Program-made: the position numbers and the translations under genes | The notes under the pieces: generated by a model | Database searches by the model: none | Told to the model about the DNA's origin: nothing | What the model saw: the letters and a program-made list of their open reading frames with translations, nothing else | In this document: in pieces, positions 30,152-33,315 of the stretch | Layout: every line of letters begins with the position of its first letter | Numbering within the stretch: the first letter of the stretch is position 1 | Source: Collinsella sp. | Lineage (GTDB): Bacteria > Actinomycetota > Coriobacteriia > Coriobacteriales > Coriobacteriaceae | Reading direction: 5' to 3' | DNA length: 33,315 nt | Assembly: GCA_014871665.1 (NCBI GenBank) | Contig: WGSL01000017.1 | Location: 1-33,315 of the forward strand

Positions 30152-31540
30152 CTACTTTTTGAGCGCGGCCAAGGTGGGATCGGCCGGCGCGGGAGCCTCC
30201 AGGTCAGAGACCTTCACAATGCCGTTCTCGTCGGAGAAGGCACGGTAAATGGTCCGAATCGCCAGGTCGAAGTCTTTCTCCTCGACACCGATAATGATGT
30301 TGATCTCGTCGCAGCTCTGCGAAATCATGCGCACGCTCACGCCGGCCTGGCCAAGCATGCCAAACAGGTGGCCCGAGATACCCGCGCGGCCTCGCAGGTT
30401 ACGGCCGACGGTCGCGATGAGCGCCAAGCCCTCGACAACCTCGATCTCGAGCGGCTCGACCTCCTGCTGGATGTCGCCCACAAGCGAGTACAGCGAATCG
30501 TGTACATCCTTCTCCTGCACCACGGCGCCAAAGCGGTCGACACCGGTAGGCATGTGCTCGACGGAAACGTCATAGCGCTCGAAGACCGAAAGCGCACGGC
30601 GCATAAAGCCAACACGGGGCTTGGTGCGGTCGCGGGCGACGTTGATGGCGACAAAACCGCGCTTGCCGGTCACGCCGGTAATGATGGGCTCTGCCTCGCC
30701 CTCATCAGCCGTCTCGCTAATGATGGTGCCGGGGTCCTGCGGCGCATTGGTGTTCTTGATGACCAGCGGAATGCCTGCCTCGCGCACGGGGAACACGGCC
30801 TCCTCGTGCAGGACGCTTGCGCCCATGTACGAAAGCTCGCGCAGCTCCTCGTAGGTAACGCGCGCAATGGGCTGAGCCTCGGGAACAATACGCGGATCGG
30901 CAGAATAGAAACCCGAAACGTCGGTCCAGTTCTCGTACAGGTCGGCGCCCAGGCACTTGGCCAGGATCGAGCCCGAGATATCGCCGCCGCCACGATCGAG
31001 CAGCTTGATCTGGCCCTCACGCGTCGCGCCGTAGAAACCGGGCATAACAAAGCCGCCCTGCTGGCCGTACTCCTGCACCAGCTCGGAGGTGCGGTTCATG
31101 CTGAGCGTACCGTCGTGATGGAATGCCACAACCGTCGCAGCGTCCAGGAACGGCAGACCCAGGTATTCGGCCATCAGGCGAGCGGTGAAGTACTCGCCGC
31201 GGCTCACGAGCTCCTCGGTGGAGTAGCCGCCCGAGCGGGCGCGCTCGGCAAAGGCCGCGAACTCCTCACGGATGGGATAGGTGAGCTCCAACTCGTCAGC
31301 GATATCAAAATAGCGCTGACCAATGTCCTCGAGCAGCTCCTCACACGACACGTGATACTTAACGTGCGCGTTAACCAAGTAGAGCAGGTCGGTCACCTTG
31401 GTGTCGCCCTTAAAGCGACGACCGCAGGCAGAAACCACCACAAAACGGCGGGCAGGGTCGGCATCAACGATGGCCTTGATCTTCTTGAAGTGTTCGGCGT
31501 CGGCGACCGACGAGCCGCCAAACTTGGCAATTTTTATCAT
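30152..31540 (-). CDS. lysC: Aspartate kinase
   Basis: This 462-residue enzyme phosphorylates aspartate, the entry step to the lysine/threonine/methionine family. The N-terminus KIAKFGGSSVADAEHF is the conserved ATP-binding loop. The catalytic domain also shows FHHDGTLSMNRTSEL, LLDRGGGDISGSILAK (normally GRGGSD) and NWTDVSGFYSADPRIV. Two C-terminal ACT-type domains (about 310-450) with TVGRNLRGRAGISG and CDEINIIIGVEE should give feedback inhibition. The length fits monofunctional single-chain enzymes, with no fused homoserine dehydrogenase. It is divergent from thrC, with about 100 bases between the starts, so the two may share control. No lysine riboswitch is visible in that short gap. Confidence 0.95.
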   Translation of the reverse strand: MIKIAKFGGSSVADAEHFKKIKAIVDADPARRFVVVSACGRRFKGDTKVTDLLYLVNAHVKYHVSCEELLEDIGQRYFDIADELELTYPIREEFAAFAERARSGGYSTEELVSRGEYFTARLMAEYLGLPFLDAATVVAFHHDGTLSMNRTSELVQEYGQQGGFVMPGFYGATREGQIKLLDRGGGDISGSILAKCLGADLYENWTDVSGFYSADPRIVPEAQPIARVTYEELRELSYMGASVLHEEAVFPVREAGIPLVIKNTNAPQDPGTIISETADEGEAEPIITGVTGKRGFVAINVARDRTKPRVGFMRRALSVFERYDVSVEHMPTGVDRFGAVVQEKDVHDSLYSLVGDIQQEVEPLEIEVVEGLALIATVGRNLRGRAGISGHLFGMLGQAGVSVRMISQSCDEINIIIGVEEKDFDLAIRTIYRAFSDENGIVKVSDLEAPAPADPTLAALKK

Positions 31541-31643
31541 GGCGTGGAGGTTACCTTTCTAAAAGCCTCTGCAAACCTGTTTTGCGCGCTCTGATACCAT
31601 GGGTTCACCGATTGGGACCAAGGTATCCGAGGAGCACTGTTAT

Positions 31644-33161
31644 ATGGGAACTTATCATAGTACACGAGGACGCACTTTATCATGCTCAAGTAAGGTGGCA
31701 ATCCGCACCGGCATCGCTCCCGACGGGGGTTTGTTTGTCTCGGACGAGCTTGGCACCCAGCAGGTCGATATCAGCTCGCTTGCCGATAAATCGTACTTTG
31801 AAATCGCTCAAAATGTGTTGGGAATGTTACTGAACGATTACACAGCCGAAGAAATTTCGGCCTGCGTGAATGAGGCTTACCGCGGCACGTTCGCGAGCGA
31901 AGAGGTCACACCACTCGTCAAACTTGATGCAGCACCGGGCGCCGACGTCCCTCAAACCTATGTGATGGAGCTCTTTGGCGGCCCCACGAGCGCCTTTAAG
32001 GACGTCGCCCTGCAGATGCTCCCCCGCCTGATGGCCCGCACCTCCGCCAAGGACGGCGGCGCCGAGCGCATCATGATCGTCACCGCCACGTCGGGCGACA
32101 CAGGCAAGGCGGCACTCGCCGGCTTTGCCGACGCCCCGGGCACGGGCATCACCGTCTTTTATCCCGAAGGCAAAGTCAGCCGCGTGCAGAATCTGCAGAT
32201 GTCCACTCAGGAGGGCGATAACGTCGCCGTCTGCGGCATCCGCGGCAACTTCGACGATGCCCAGAGTGCCGTCAAGCGCATCTTTGCCGATAAGGAGCTT
32301 GCCGAGCGTCTGGAGGCCGCTGGCACCGTGCTTTCGAGCGCCAACTCCATCAACGTCGGCCGTCTGGTGCCGCAGGTCGTCTACTACTTTGCCGCCTATG
32401 CGCAGCTGCTGCGCGCCGGCGCCATCGAGGCTGGCGACGCCGTGGAGTTCTGCGTACCGACCGGCAACTTTGGCGATATCCTGGCCGGCTACTATGCCAA
32501 GCGCATGGGTCTGCCCGTCGCCAAGCTCATCGTCGCGAGCGACAAGAACAACGTGCTGGCTGACTTCCTGACCACCGGCGTCTACGACCGCAACCGTCCG
32601 TTCTTCACGACCATCTCGCCGTCGATGGACATCCTTATTAGCTCCAACCTGGAGCGCATGCTCTACTTCCTGTCCGACGGCGACTGCGAGCTCGTTGCCG
32701 GCCTTATGGAGCAGCTGGCACAGACTGGTCGCTATGAGGTGCCCGCCGAGCTGCTGGCCAAGATCCAGAGTGTGTTTGGCTGCGGCTGGGCCAGCGAGGA
32801 CGAGGTCCGCGCTGCTATCAAGAACTGCTGGGATGCAAACGGCTATGTGATCGACCCGCACACCGCTTGCGGCTATCACGTCTTTGAAAAGGTCGCCCCC
32901 GCCGAGGGCGCCAAGGCCCGCGTGCTGCTTTCGACCGCCAGCCCCTACAAGTTCCCGCGCGCCTGCTGCGACGCCCTGGGGCTCGACGTTCCCGAGGACG
33001 ACTTTGAGGCCATGCGCGTGCTCGAGCAGACAACCAATACGGTCGCCCCGGCCCAACTCGCCGAGCTCGAGTCCAAACCCGTCCGCTTCGAAGACGTCTG
33101 CGACGTAGCCGACATGGCCAACTACGTAGAGTCTGCAGCAAAAAAGATGGCTACCAACTAA
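31644..33161 (+). CDS. thrC: Threonine synthase
   Basis: This protein of about 505 residues is a PLP-dependent enzyme converting O-phosphohomoserine to threonine. The N-terminus MGTYHSTRG and the IAPDGGLFV stretch are typical. The PLP lysine is Lys119 in GPTSAFKDVA. The phosphate-binding region is seen in TATSGDTGKAALAGF, and later motifs are SSANSINVGRLVPQ and PTGNFGDILAGYYAK. ATG 31644 with GAGGAGC upstream is preferred over the in-frame ATG 31599, which has no ribosome site. It is divergent from lysC; homoserine dehydrogenase and kinase genes are not in the window. The stop is followed by a GAAA-loop hairpin. Confidence 0.96.
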   Translation: MGTYHSTRGRTLSCSSKVAIRTGIAPDGGLFVSDELGTQQVDISSLADKSYFEIAQNVLGMLLNDYTAEEISACVNEAYRGTFASEEVTPLVKLDAAPGADVPQTYVMELFGGPTSAFKDVALQMLPRLMARTSAKDGGAERIMIVTATSGDTGKAALAGFADAPGTGITVFYPEGKVSRVQNLQMSTQEGDNVAVCGIRGNFDDAQSAVKRIFADKELAERLEAAGTVLSSANSINVGRLVPQVVYYFAAYAQLLRAGAIEAGDAVEFCVPTGNFGDILAGYYAKRMGLPVAKLIVASDKNNVLADFLTTGVYDRNRPFFTTISPSMDILISSNLERMLYFLSDGDCELVAGLMEQLAQTGRYEVPAELLAKIQSVFGCGWASEDEVRAAIKNCWDANGYVIDPHTACGYHVFEKVAPAEGAKARVLLSTASPYKFPRACCDALGLDVPEDDFEAMRVLEQTTNTVAPAQLAELESKPVRFEDVCDVADMANYVESAAKKMATN

Positions 33162-33173
33162 ACCCCTTATTAA

Positions 33174-33193
33174 GCGCCGGCGAAAGCCGGCGC
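33174..33193 (+). terminator. GAAA-loop hairpin after thrC
   Basis: GCGCCGGC and GCCGGCGC form a perfect 8-bp stem closed by the stable tetraloop GAAA, followed by ACCTTCTTCC. It starts 13 bases after the thrC stop. Confidence 0.7.
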
Positions 33194-33275
33194 ACCTTCT
33201 TCCATCAGATAACCCCCGGGATGATGACGAACGTGCACAGCGTGCCTGGCTGTTTAGTTCGTCGCGAGTTCCGCA

Positions 33276-33312
33276 CGCAAAGGAAAGCACTTAATGTGCT
33301 TTCCGTCTTGCG
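33276..33312. terminator. Second hairpin downstream of thrC
   Basis: GGAAAGCAC (33282-33290) pairs perfectly with GTGCTTTCC (33296-33304) across TTAAT, and flanking CGCAA/TTGCG extends it with an internal loop. The window ends three bases later, so its context to the right is unknown. Confidence 0.55.
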
Positions 33313-33315
33313 CAG

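Noticed and set aside
30125..31594. 489-codon plus-strand open frame opposite lysC
   Set aside because: High-GC mirror of the real aspartate kinase gene; its product is low-complexity (Val/Leu/Gly/His-rich) with no motif.
31541..31643. Lysine riboswitch or T-box in the lysC-thrC divergent spacer
   Set aside because: Only about 100 bases are available and no conserved riboswitch or T-box core was recognised; a GATACC/GGTATC dyad (31593-31627) is too weak to call.

Overview
The window looks like chromosome of a gut Coriobacteriia member, most likely Collinsella or a close relative. This is inferred from the high GC content, the protein families, and a recurrent hairpin element with a CCTGTCCC loop that I associate with Collinsella; it was not checked against a database. 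No rRNA, tRNA, CRISPR array, phage or insertion-sequence transposase was recognised.

Layout. 1-1329: 3' part of a DXS/transketolase-like gene with a terminator. 1754-5178: a family-3 polar amino-acid ABC importer (Tat-type lipoprotein, two permeases, ATPase), followed by a C26-type gamma-glutamyl hydrolase (5266-6075). 6185-9612 (minus): a lower-GC block with an ABC-2 exporter (ATPase plus two permeases, LanFEG-like in layout) and a DUF2975-like membrane protein with an HTH regulator. 9843-12103 (minus): an Hpt protein and a degenerate-GGDEF/REC/HD-GYP protein. 12315-16228: alpha/beta hydrolase, radical SAM protein, SEC-C methionine aminopeptidase and 2-hydroxyacid dehydrogenase. 16225-17089 (minus): a PIN toxin with a RelB/DinJ-like antitoxin. 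17304-21156: M18 aminopeptidase, membrane-anchored Ntn hydrolase and a phosphofructokinase. 21157-21734: a gene-free stretch built from three successive hairpins, then a small conserved hypothetical gene. 22172-27795 (minus): an OmpR/histidine-kinase pair followed by a MacB/FtsX-type ABC transporter. 28024-33161: Ogt-type methyltransferase, then aspartate-pathway genes asd and lysC (minus), divergent from thrC (plus).

How the genes work together. The importer and hydrolase may form a glutamate or gamma-glutamyl acquisition unit. The two-component pair probably controls the adjacent ABC transporter. Asd, LysC and ThrC are three steps of threonine synthesis; homoserine dehydrogenase and homoserine kinase are not in the window. 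The Hpt and REC-HD-GYP proteins probably belong to one phosphorelay or cyclic-dinucleotide circuit.

The most unusual content is in the gaps between genes. These hold several families of long, near-perfect hairpins. One palindromic family abuts the 3' ends of three genes and contains their stop codons. Another occurs as two related copies 7 kb apart. A 130-bp nested palindrome lies just after asd. These are the best candidates for something undescribed.
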